NCBI GenBank assembly: GCA_964019135.1
Contig: OZ025263.1
Span: 32,528,133-32,592,132 of the forward strand
DNA length: 64,000 nt
Source: Arenicola marina
Lineage: Eukaryota; Annelida; Polychaeta; Arenicolidae
Direction: 5' to 3'
A program made the position numbers and the translations under genes. Within the stretch, counting starts at the first letter, position 1, and each line of letters begins with the position of its first letter. Below, in pieces: positions 57,001 through 63,967 of this stretch. A model generated the notes under the pieces. That model did no database searches. It was not told the origin of the DNA and was given only the letters and a program-made list of their open reading frames with translations.

Positions 57001-60000
57001 AGTCTGTATGTTTATTCTTTTGATAAGCACGTATGGTGCAGCGTTGTATTCTCTTTCCACCATAGTGGCGAGTACGACTAGCGCAACCAGCGCCAGCACC
57101 ACTGCGGAGAGCACCACCAGTTTGACAACCCCAACGACAGTCTCGGAAACCACAAGCACCGGAACCAGTGGGACGACGACAACTCCCACCACTGTCACTC
57201 CGACCACCAGTGAGTCCACAACAGGTCAGTGATACAACTTTATCATTTTATGTTTAAAGGAAACGTATTGTCTAGAAGGAAACGGGCGTAAAATCAACTC
57301 TAACTTCTTAAACGTCGCTTTATAAGCGACATCGGCGATAATATATCGATTCTCAGCAGCTCAAAGTAGGAATGTAAGTCTGTATGCTGATTCTTTTGAT
57401 AAGCACGTATGGTGCAGACTTGTATTCTCTTTCCACCATAGTGGCGAGTACGACTAGCGCAACCAGCGCCAGCACCACTGCGGAGAGCACCACCAGCTTG
57501 ACAACCCCAACGACAGTCTCGGAAACCACAAGCACCGGAACCAGTGGGACGACGACAACTCCCACCACTGTCACCCCGACCACCAGTGAGTCGACAACAG
57601 GTCAGTGATACAACTTGATCATTTTATGTTCAAAGGAAACGTATTGTCTAGAAGGAAACGGGCGTAAAACTCTAACTTCTTTAACGTCACTTTATAAGCA
57701 ACATCGGCGATAATATATCGATTCTCAACAGCTCAAAGTAGGATTGTAAGTCTGTATGGTGATTCTTTTGATAAGCACGTATGGTGCAGCGTTGTATTCT
57801 CTTTCCACCATAGTGGCGAGTACGACTAGCGCAACCAGCGCCAGCACCACTGCGGAGAGCACCACCAGCTTGACAACCCCAACGACAGTCTCGGAAACCA
57901 CAAGCACCGGAACCAGTGGGACGACGACAACTCCCACCACTGTCACCCCGACCACCAGTGAGTCCACAACAGGTCAGTGATACAACTTTATCATTTTATG
58001 TTTAAAGGAAACGTATTGTCTAGAATGAAACGGGCGTAAAATAAACTCTAACTTCTTAAACGTCACTTTATAAGCGACATCGGCGATAATATATCAATTC
58101 TCAGCAGCTCAAAGTAGGATTGTAAGTCTGTATGCTGATTCTTTTGATAAGCACGTATGGTGCAGCGTTGTATTCTCTTTCCACCATAGTGGCGAGTACG
58201 ACTAGCGCAACCAGCGCCAGCACCACTGCGGAGAGCACCACCAGCTTGACAACCCCAACGACAGTCTCGGAAACCACAAGCACCGGAACCAGTGGGACGA
58301 CGATAACTCCCACCACTGTCACCCCGACCACCAGTGAGTCCACAACAGGTCAGTGATACAACTTTATCATTTTATGTTTAAAGGAAACGTATTGTCTAGA
58401 ATGAAACGGGCGTAAAATAAACTCTAACTTCTTAAACGTCACTTTATAAGCGACATCGGCGATAATATATCGATTCTCAGCAGCTCAAAGTAGGATTGTA
58501 AGTCTGTATGCTGATTCTTTTGATAAGCACGTATGGTGCAGCGTTGTATTCTCTTTCCACCATAGTGGCGAGTACGACTAGCGCAACCAGCGCCAGCACC
58601 ACTGCGGAGAGCACCACCAGCTTGACAACCCCAACGACAGTCTCGGAAACCACAAGCACCGGAACCAGTGGGACGACGACAACTCCCACCACTGTCACCC
58701 CGACCACCAGTGAGTCCACAACAGGTCAGTGATACAACTTTATCATTTGATGTTTAAAGGAAACGTATTGTCTAGAAGGAAACGGGCGTAAAACTCTAAC
58801 TTCTTAAACGTCACTTTATAAGCGACATTGGCGATAATATATCGATTCTCAGCAACTCAATGTAGGAATATAAGTCTGTATGCTGATTTTTTTGATAAGC
58901 ACGTATGGTGCAGCGTTGCATTCTCTTTCCACCATAGTGGCGAGTACGACTAGCGCAACCAGCGCCAGCACCACTGCGGAGAGCACCACCAGCTTGACAA
59001 CCCCAACGACAGTCTCGGAAACCACAAGCACCGGAACCAGTGGGACGACGACAACTCCCACCACTGTCACCCCGACCACCAGTGAGTCCACAACAGGTCA
59101 GTGATACAACTTTATCATTTTATGTTTAAAGGAAACGTATTGTCTGGAAGGAAACGGGCGTAGAACAAACTCTAACTTCTTAAACGTCACTTTATAAGCG
59201 ACATCAGCGATAATATATCGATTCTCAGCAGCTCAAAGTAGGATTGTAAGTCTGTATGCTGATTCTTTTGATAAGCACGTATGGTGCAGCGTTGTATTCT
59301 CTTTCCACCATAGTGGCGAGTACGACTAGCGCAACCAGCGCCAGCACCACTGCGGAGAGCACCACCAGCTTGACAACCCCAACGACAGTCTCGGAAACCA
59401 CAAGCACCGGAACCAGTGGGACGACGACAACTCCCACCACTGTCACCCCGACCACCAGTGAGTCCACAACAGGTCAGTGATACAACTTTATCATTTGATG
59501 TTTAAGGGAAACGTATTGTCTTGAAGGAAACGGGCGTAAAACTCTAACTTCTTAAACGTCACTTTATAAGCGACATTGGCGATAATATATCGATTCTCAG
59601 CAGCTCAGTGTAGGAATATCAGTCTGTATGCTGATTCTTTTGATAAGCACGTATAGTGCAGCGTTGTATTCTCTTTCCACCATAGTGGCGAGTACGACTA
59701 GCGCAACCAGCGCCAGCACCACTGCGGAGAGCACCACCAGCTTGACAACCCCAACGACAGTCTCGGAAACCACAAGCACCGGAACCAGTGGGACGACGAC
59801 AACTCCCACCACTGTCACCCCGACCACCAGTGAGTCCACAACAGGTCAGTGATACAACTTTATCATTTGATGTTTAAAGGAAACGTATTGTCTAGAAGGA
59901 AACGGGCGTAAAACTCTAACTTCTTAAACGTCACTTTATAAGCGACATTGGCGATAATATATCGATTCTCAGCAACTCAATGTAGGAATATAAGTCTGTA

Positions 60001-63000
60001 TGCTGATTTTTTTGATAAGCACGTATGGTGCAGCGTTGTATTCTCTTTCCACCATAGTGGCGAGTACGACTAGCGCAACCAGCGCCAGCACCACTGCGGA
60101 GAGCACCACCAGCTTGACAACCCCAACGACAGTCTCGGAAACCACAAGCACCGGAACCAGTGGGACGACGACAACTCCCACCACTGTCACTCCGACCACC
60201 AGTGAGTCCACAACAGGTCAGTGATACAACTTTATCATTTTATGTTTAAAGGAAACGTATTGTCTAGAAGGAAACGGGCGTAGAACAAACTCTAACTTCT
60301 TAAACGTCACTTTATAAGCGACATCAGCGATAATATATCGATTCTCAGCAGCTCAAAGTAGGATTGTAAGTCTGTATGCTGATTCTTTTGATAAGCACGT
60401 ATGGTGCAGCGTTGTATTCTCTTTCCACCATAGTGGCGAGTACGACTAGCGCAACCAGCGCCAGCACCACTGCGGAGAGCACCACCAGCTTGACAACCCC
60501 AACGACAGTCTCGGAAACCACAAGCACCGGAACCAGTGGGACGACGACAACTCCCACCACTGTCACCTCGACCACCAGTGAGTCCACAACAGGTCAGTGA
60601 TACAACTTTATCATTTTATGTTGAACGGAAACGTATTGTCTAGAAGGAAACGGGCGTAAAACAAACTCTAACTTCTTAAACGTCACCTGATAAGCGACAT
60701 CGGCGATAATATATCGATTCTCAGCAGCTCAAAGTAGGATTGTAAGTCTGTGTGCTGATTCTTTTGATAAGCACGTATGGTGCAGCGTTGTATTCTCTTT
60801 CCACCATAGTGGCGAGTACGACTAGCGCAACCAGCGCCAGCACCACTGCGGAGAGCACCACCAGCTTGACAACCCCAACGACAGTCTCGGAAACCACAAG
60901 CACCGGAACCAGTGGGACGACGACAACTCCCACCACTGTCACCCCGACCACCAGTGAGTCCACAACAGGTCAGTGATACAACTTTATCATTTGATGTTTA
61001 AAGGAAACGTATTGTCTAGAAGGAAACGGGCGTAAAACTCTAACTTCTTAAACGTCACTTTATAAGCGACATTGGCGATAATATATCGATTCTCAGCAGC
61101 TCAATGTAGGAATATCAGTCTGTATGCTGATTCTTTTGATAAGCACGTATGGTGCAGCGTTGTATTCTCTTTCCACCATAGTGGCGAGTACGACTAGCGC
61201 AACCAGCGCCAGCACCACTGCGGAGAGCACCACCAGCTTGACAACCCCAACGACAGTCTCGGTAACCACAAGCACCGGAACCAGTGGGACGACGATAACT
61301 CCCACCACTGTCACCCCGACCACCAGTGAGTCCACAACAGGTCAGTGATACAACTTTATCATTTTATGTTTAAAGGAAACGTATTGTCTAGAATGAAACG
61401 GGCGTAAAATAAACTCTAACTTCTTAAACGTCACTTTATAAGCGACATCGGCGATAATATATCGATTCTCAGCAGCTCAAAGTAGGATTGTAAGTCTGTA
61501 TGCTGATTCTTTTGATAAGCACGTATGGTGCAGCGTTGTATTCTCTTTCCACCATAGTGGCGAGTACGACTAGCGCAACCAGCGCCAGCACCATTGCGGA
61601 GAGCACCACCAGCTTGACAACCCCAACGACAGTCTCGGAAACCACAAGCACCGGAACCAGTGGGACGACGACAACTCCCACCACTGTCACCCCGACCACC
61701 AGTGAGTCCACAACAGGTCAGTGATACAACTTTATCATTTGATGTTTAAGGGAAACGTATTGTCTTGAAGGAAACGGGCGTAAAACTCTAACTTCTTAAA
61801 CGTCACTTTATAAGCGACATTGGCGATAATATATCGATTCTCAGCAGCTCAATGTAGGAATATCAGTCTGTATGCTGATTCTTTTGATAAACACGTATAG
61901 TGCAGCGTTGTATTCTCTTTCCACCATAGTGGCGAGTACGACTAGCGCAACCAGCGCCAGCACCACTGCGGAGAGCACCACCAGCTTGACAACCCCAACG
62001 ACAGTCTCGGAAACCACAAGCACCGGAACCAGTGGGACGACGACAACTCCCACCACTGTCACCCCGACCACCAGTGAGTCCACAACAGGTCAGTGATACA
62101 ACTTTATCATTTTATGTTTAAAGGAAACGTATTGTCTAGAAGGAAACGGGCGTAGAACAAACTCTAACTTCTTAAACGTCACTTTATAAGCGACATCAGC
62201 GATAATATATCGATTCTCAGCAGCTCAAAGTAGGATTGTAAGTCTGTATGCTGATTCTTTTGATAAGCACGTATGGTGCAGCGTTGTATTCTCTTTCCAC
62301 CACAGTGGCGAGTACGACTAGCGCAACCAGCGCCAGCACCACTGCGGAGAGCACCACCAGCTTGACAACCCCAACGACAGTCTCGGAAACCACAAGCACC
62401 GGAACCAGTGGGACGACGACAACTCCCACCACTGTCACCCCGACCACGAGTGAGTCCACAACAGGTCAGTGATACAACTTTATCATTTTATGTTTAAAGG
62501 AAACGTATTGTCTAGAATGAAACGGGCGTAAAATAAACTCTAACTTCTTAAACGTCACTTTATAAGCGACATTGGCGATAATATATCGATTCTCAGCAGC
62601 TCAAAGTAGGATTGTAAGTCTGTATGCTGATTCTTTTGATAAGCACGTATGGTGCAGCGTTGTATTCTCATTCCACTATAGTGGCGAGTACGACTAGCGC
62701 AACCAGCGCCAGCACCACTGCGGAGAGCACCACCAGCTTGACAACCCCAACGACAGTCTCGGAAACCACAAGCACCGGAACCAGTGGGACGACGACAACT
62801 CCCACCACTGTCACCCCGACCACCAGTGAGTCCACAACAGGTCAGTGATACAACTTTATCATTTTATGTTTAAGGGAAACGTATTGTCTAGAAGGAAACG
62901 GGCGTAGAACAAACTCTAACTTCTTAAACGTCACTTTATAAGCGACATCAGCGATAATATATCGATTCTCAGCAGCTCAAAGTAGGATTGTAAGTCTGTA

Positions 63001-63967
63001 TGCTGATTCTTTTGATAAGCACTATGGTGCAGCGTTGTATTCTCTTTCCACCATAGTGGCGAGTACGACTAGCGCAACCAGCGCCAGCACCACTGCGGAG
63101 AGCACCACCAGCTTGACAACCCCAACGACAGTCTCGGAAACCACAAGCACCGGAACCAGTGGGACGATGACAACTCCCACCACTGTCACCTCGACCACCA
63201 GTGAGTCCACAACAGGTCAGTGATACAACTTTATCATTTTATGTTTAAAGGAAACGTATTGTCTAGAAGGAAACGGGCGTAGAACAAACTCTAACTTCTT
63301 AAACGTCACTTTATAAGCGACATCAGCGATAATATATCGATTCTCAGCAGCTCAAAGTAGGATTGTAAGTCTGTATGCTGATTCTTTTGATAAGCACGTA
63401 TGGTGCAGCGTTGTATTCTCTTTCCACCACAGTGGCGAGTACGACTAGCGCAACCAGCGCCAGCACCACTGCGGAGAGCACCACCAGCTTGACAACCCCA
63501 ACGACAGTCTCGGAAACCACAAGCACCGGAACCAGTGGGACGACGACAACTCCCACCACTGTCACCCCGACCACCAGTGAGTCCACAACAGGTCAGTGAT
63601 ACAACTTTATCATTTTATGTTTAAAGGAAACGTATTGTCTAGAATGAAACGGGCGTAAAATAAACTCTAACTTCTTAAACGTCACTTTATAAGCGACATT
63701 GGCGATAATATATCGATTCTCAGCAGCTCAAAGTAGGATTGTAAGTCTGTATGCTGATTCTTTTGATAAGCACGTATGGTGCAGCGTTGTATTCTCATTC
63801 CACTATAGTGGCGAGTACGACTAGCGCAACCAGCGCCAGCACCACTGCGGAGAGCACCACCAGCTTGACAACCCCAACGACAGTCTCGGAAACCACAAGC
63901 ACCGGAACCAGTGGGACGACGACAACTCCCACCACTGTCACCCCGACCACCAGTGAGTCCACAACAG
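1..63967 (+). CDS. Giant mucin-like Ser/Thr-rich repeat protein, internal part of a multi-exon gene
   Basis: The gene is read as 171 complete 159-bp exons and one 3' exon remnant, joined through phase-1 introns. Every internal exon is open, none has an indel, and the last base G of each joins TG of the next to make Val. The product in this window is about 9,070 residues of a 53-residue repeat, about 70% Ser plus Thr, with scattered Pro (TTPTT, TTPTT, VTPTT), no Cys and almost no charge. Such PTS domains in mucins are heavily O-glycosylated and extended; a secreted or surface role is inferred from composition only. Neither terminus is present, so signal peptide, membrane anchor and von Willebrand or cysteine-knot domains cannot be assessed. 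Alternatives are an array of small secreted-peptide genes or a non-coding satellite grown from a mucin exon. No gene symbol is justified. Confidence 0.72.
241..5259 (+). CDS. Repeat exons 1-14 (left subfamily)
   Basis: Each exon is 159 bp; starts are 241, 617, 993, 1369, 1741, 2113, 2485, 2861, 3233, 3605, 3981, 4357, 4729 and 5101. Residue changes from the reference: exon 241 G36V; 993 T48I; 1369 E15D; 1741 S3G; 2485 S11G; 3233 T53R; 4729 S31G. Silent variants typical of the left end are GTA for V44 and GGC for G36. The edge exon to exon 3 corresponds to exons 9-12 at an offset of 3,364 bp. The intron before 2113 carries TAG at 2091-2093, in frame with the following exon, which blocks any unspliced reading from the upstream ATG in that unit. 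Confidence 0.75.
617..775 (+). CDS. Reference repeat exon (159 bp, 53 codons, phase 1-1)
   Basis: This copy defines the residue numbers used in other entries: V1 (split codon), A2, S3 to T53. The repeat has 26 Thr, 11 Ser, 4 Ala, 3 Pro, 3 Val, 3 Glu, 2 Gly and 1 Leu. Sub-motifs are TTPTT at 21-25 and 39-43 and TPTT at 45-48. Pro next to or near Thr is the context preferred by many polypeptide GalNAc-transferases. Thr codons are mixed (12 ACC, 6 ACA, 4 ACG, 4 ACT), so the repeat is not a simple codon microsatellite. The exon starts after AG at 615-616 and ends before GT at 776-777. An in-frame internal GTGAGT at 761-766 is a second possible donor that would shorten the exon to 144 bp. No N-glycosylation sequon exists in the consensus. 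Confidence 0.78.
776..781 (+). other. 5' splice donor (AACAG|GTCAGT)
   Basis: GTCAGT follows the exon in every copy I read, while the next bases vary (GATAC, GATAA, TGTAC, GGTAC, TGTGC). The match to the U1 consensus is good except C at +3. A second donor-like GTGAGT lies 15 nt upstream in the exon. Confidence 0.72.
887..899. repeat. Short intronic inverted repeat CGATA-ATA-TATCG
   Basis: A perfect 5-bp inverted repeat around a 3-nt spacer occurs in most introns. It is degraded in several copies (ATATGTCG, GAGATAATATATCG, AACATATCG) and deleted with the middle of the 98-bp intron. No function can be assigned. Confidence 0.6.
938..951 (+). other. Candidate branch sites CTGAT and TTGAT
   Basis: Two matches to yUnAy place the branch adenosine 51 and 42 nt before the intron's last base. 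Both remain in the 98-bp intron at 11,620-11,717, whereas the better-looking CTAAC about 138 nt upstream is deleted there. The TTTAT variant that replaces CTGAT in the TATGTTTATTC subfamily also fits the consensus. Confidence 0.45.
978..992 (+). other. 3' splice acceptor with pyrimidine tract
   Basis: CTCTTTCCACCATAG precedes the exon. Variants across copies keep the final AG (CCGCCATAG, CCATCATAG, CCACTATAG, and CCACAG before 62,306 and 63,433). The nearest upstream AG is GTGCAG, 24 nt before the exon. Confidence 0.75.
5477..10127 (+). CDS. Repeat exons 15-27 (left subfamily)
   Basis: Starts are 5477, 5853, 6229, 6601, 6977, 7353, 7725, 8101, 8473, 8849, 9225, 9597 and 9969, each 159 bp. 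Changes: 7725 T48I; 8101 T30I; 8473 S3G; 9969 T48I; the rest match at protein level. Introns after 5477, 6977 and 8849 begin GTCAGTTG and lack the immediate stop. Exons 15-17, with introns marked by GTTGTGC, GGGCGCAAAA, CAAAGCAGG and TTAAAAGAAACG, recur as exons 45-47 at an offset of 11,105 bp. Exons 14-16 and 18-20 form a related four-unit pattern at 1,500 bp. Confidence 0.75.
10345..11876 (+). CDS. Repeat exons 28-32, around the short intron
   Basis: Starts are 10345, 10717, 11089, 11461 and 11718. Changes: 10345 T8I; 10717 S3G and S35T; 11461 A14V and T53R. Exons 10717 and 11089 repeat the pair 1741 and 2113 at an offset of 8,976 bp, including the TAG upstream of the second (11067-11069). 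The last two exons are only 257 bp apart because the intron between them lost about 115 bp. Confidence 0.75.
11620..11717 (+). other. Shortened 98-bp intron (internal deletion)
   Basis: After the donor and the start of the TACAACTTCAT segment the sequence jumps directly to AAAGTAGGATTG, so the middle of the intron is missing (about 115 bp against a 372-bp unit). The donor, both proximal branch candidates, the pyrimidine tract and the acceptor remain. The inverted repeat, TATA-like stretch, AATAAA site and distal CTAAC are gone. Only this copy of 171 has a deletion of this size. Confidence 0.85.
12090..17492 (+). CDS. Repeat exons 33-47 (left subfamily)
   Basis: Starts are 12090, 12466, 12842, 13214, 13586, 13962, 14334, 14710, 15082, 15458, 15834, 16210, 16582, 16958 and 17334, each 159 bp. 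Changes: 12090 P23S; 12466 S11R and T52I; 13962, 14710 and 16210 T53R. The others match the reference peptide. Exons 14334 and 15082 share a silent ACA at T22. Introns after 12090, 13586, 15458, 15834 and 16582 start GTCAGTTG. The T53R endings and GTCAGTTG introns do not occur to the right of this block. Confidence 0.75.
14121..15616 (+). repeat. Two-unit higher-order repeat, 2 x 748 bp
   Basis: Exons 14334 and 14710 with their introns recur as 15082 and 15458. Shared rare markers are GTCCAGAAGG and AACTACTTAAAC in the intron, the silent ACA at T22, and the TGG variant just before the acceptor. The second copy's last exon ends in Thr with a GTCAGTTG intron, while the first ends in Arg, so the join lies inside that unit. 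Confidence 0.85.
17493..21335 (+). repeat. Five-unit (1,876 bp) and nested two-unit (748 bp) higher-order repeats
   Basis: Exons 17710, 18086 and 18462 correspond to 19586, 19962 and 20338 at 1,876 bp, sharing GACGGCGACAAC, the silent ACA at T48 and TTATTAGCG introns. Exons 19962 and 20338 are then repeated as 20710 and 21086 at 748 bp, sharing S6R, P41S and the intron markers GATCCTTTTATG, AAACGTGTTG and CTAGGAGG. S6R is absent in the 18086 copy, so the 748-bp duplication followed the 1,876-bp one. Confidence 0.82.
17710..22745 (+). CDS. Repeat exons 48-61 (TATGTTTATTC subfamily appears)
   Basis: Starts are 17710, 18086, 18462, 18838, 19210, 19586, 19962, 20338, 20710, 21086, 21462, 21838, 22210 and 22587. 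Changes: 17710 and 19586 A10T and T38A; 18838 and 21838 T48A; 19962 and 20710 S6R; 20338 P41S; 21086 P41S and S51P; 22210 T40N; 22587 G36A and P41H. T40N gives Asn-Pro-Thr, which is not a usable N-glycosylation site. A new intron subfamily with TATGTTTATTC and TTATTAGCG begins here. Confidence 0.75.
22959..28367 (+). CDS. Repeat exons 62-76
   Basis: Starts are 22959, 23335, 23711, 24088, 24464, 24836, 25213, 25585, 25961, 26337, 26709, 27081, 27457, 27833 and 28209. Changes: 22959 S11G; 23335 and 25961 G36E; 24464 T48A and S51F; 24836 T43N, which creates an Asn-Val-Thr sequon; 25213 T38A; 26709 P46S; 27081 A7G and S16R; 27457 A7G; 28209 S35I. Several introns have the one-base-longer ACTCTTAAC form. 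Exons 23335 and 23711 recur as 25961 and 26337 at 2,626 bp, with GATTCTGAGC and the ATATGTCGATT variant. Confidence 0.75.
28581..35103 (+). CDS. Repeat exons 77-94
   Basis: Starts are 28581, 28957, 29329, 29705, 30081, 30454, 30826, 31202, 31574, 31950, 32321, 32697, 33073, 33445, 33821, 34197, 34569 and 34945. Changes: 29329, 31950 and 32321 G33E; 29705, 31202, 32697 and 33821 V26L with T48S; 30081 and 33073 P41S with T45I; 34197 the same plus T18A; 30454 S35I; 30826 S19R, T22N and V26L; 31574 A10V, P23Q and P41L; 34569 A10V; 34945 S19R. Introns after 30081, 33073 and 34197 start GTCAGTGG, so they lack the immediate TGA. This is the most divergent stretch of the array at protein level. Confidence 0.74.
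32480..34727 (+). repeat. Three-unit higher-order repeat, 2 x 1,124 bp
   Basis: Exons 32697, 33073 and 33445 recur as 33821, 34197 and 34569. Shared markers are ATTCACATCAGC, GGATCGTAAG, V26L with T48S, the TTATTATTTTATTTTT intron, P41S with T45I, and the GTCAGTGG intron. The first two of the three also resemble 29705 and 30081 at an offset of 2,992 bp, an older copy. Confidence 0.87.
35321..39231 (+). CDS. Repeat exons 95-105
   Basis: Starts are 35321, 35697, 36073, 36449, 36825, 37201, 37577, 37949, 38325, 38701 and 39073. Changes: 35321 A10V and E50D; 35697 T48S; 36073 and 37201 G33E; 36449 and 37949 T43N (Asn-Val-Thr sequon); 37577 G36R, P41S and T52A; 38325 P46A; 39073 A10V. E50D alters the internal GTGAGT to GTGACT while the terminal GTCAGT is kept. 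Exons 36073 and 37201 form a 1,128-bp repeat; 36449 and 37949 are 1,500 bp apart. Confidence 0.75.
38484..42981 (+). repeat. Five-unit higher-order repeat (1,877 bp) with shuffled flanks
   Basis: Exons 39449, 39822 and 40198 correspond to 41326, 41699 and 42075, sharing the 3-nt intron deletion, GATAACATATCG, GTAATTCTG, AAACCTATTG and CAGCAGCCCAATG. Flanking units are reused out of order. 38701 and 40950 share the rare CGATACTCAGC (2,249 bp apart); 39073 and 42447 share A10V with the AAACACG intron variant (3,374 bp apart). Confidence 0.83.
39449..43357 (+). CDS. Repeat exons 106-116
   Basis: Starts are 39449, 39822, 40198, 40574, 40950, 41326, 41699, 42075, 42447, 42823 and 43199. Changes: 39449 and 41326 T48S; 39822 and 41699 A10V, E28A and T43P; 40574 V1A, where the first exon base changes T to C so the junction codon becomes GCG; 42447 A10V; 43199 T43N (Asn-Val-Thr sequon). 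The introns after 39449 and 41326 lack three bases (GATACTTTATT). Confidence 0.75.
43575..53475 (+). CDS. Repeat exons 117-143
   Basis: Starts are 43575, 43951, 44323, 44700, 45076, 45452, 45828, 46204, 46576, 46948, 47325, 47701, 48077, 48453, 48829, 49201, 49573, 49949, 50325, 50697, 51073, 51449, 51821, 52197, 52569, 52941 and 53317. Changes: 43951 T48A; 45076 and 47701 T43N with E50V; 46204 and 48829 P41S; 46576 and 49201 T24M with T48A; 51073 T39I; 53317 P46S. The E50V copies convert the internal GTGAGT to GTGTTT. T43N gives Asn-Val-Thr. Confidence 0.75.
43862..53603 (+). repeat. 19-unit higher-order repeat, first copy with internal expansion (9,742 bp)
   Basis: This is the longer copy of a 19-unit block. 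Removing one of the two 2,625-bp internal copies leaves 7,117 bp, the exact length of the next block. Units 43951 and 44323 match 53693 and 54065; units 49949 to 53317 match 57066 to 60434. The crossover lies near 53,6xx, because the intron before 53693 matches the end of the block and its exon matches the start. Confidence 0.9.
44482..49731 (+). repeat. Seven-unit higher-order repeat, 2 x 2,625 bp
   Basis: Exons 44700 to 46948 recur as 47325 to 49573, one for one. Shared rare markers in order are CAGCAGCCCAATG, GTGTTTCC (E50V) with GTAAATCTG, ATAAGCCACATTGG, TTGTATAGAATG, GCGCGACC, AAAAGTCACTTT, CCAATGACAG (T24M) and GCGTTTTATTC. One visible difference is GCG against GCA for A14 in the second exon. 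Confidence 0.92.
53604..60720 (+). repeat. 19-unit higher-order repeat, second copy (7,117 bp)
   Basis: Nineteen units repeat the preceding block in the same order, with shared private markers such as CATATTATCT, GTGCAGACTTG, CAATTCTCAGC, GTTGCATTC, TGTCTGGAAGG, AGTGTAGGAATATCAG and CACCTGATAAGC. A difference is AAACGTCAC before exon 56318, where both earlier copies have AAAAGTCAC. The near-identity suggests a recent duplication. Confidence 0.92.
53693..60592 (+). CDS. Repeat exons 144-162
   Basis: Starts are 53693, 54065, 54442, 54818, 55194, 55570, 55946, 56318, 56690, 57066, 57442, 57814, 58190, 58566, 58938, 59314, 59686, 60058 and 60434. Changes: 53693 T48A; 54818 T43N with E50V; 55946 P41S; 56318 T24M with T48A; 58190 T39I; 60434 P46S. 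The others match the reference peptide. Confidence 0.75.
60810..63967 (+). CDS. Repeat exons 163-171, right edge of window
   Basis: Starts are 60810, 61182, 61558, 61930, 62306, 62682, 63057, 63433 and 63809. Changes: 61182 E28V and T39I; 61558 T13I; 63057 T38M and P46S. The intron before 60810 has GTG in place of the usual upstream ATG, and the intron before 63057 lacks one G (AGCACTATGG). Both would harm a mini-gene reading but not a spliced exon. After 63967 the donor and 33 intron bases run to the window edge. Confidence 0.75.

Noticed and set aside
152-63586. Long series of minus-strand frames of about 80 codons, Val-rich and hydrophobic, in nearly every unit
   Set aside because: They are the complement of the Thr-codon-rich exon (ACN reads as NGT) and appear because the array repeats. 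They use mixed or alternative starts and run through the acceptor into the intron.
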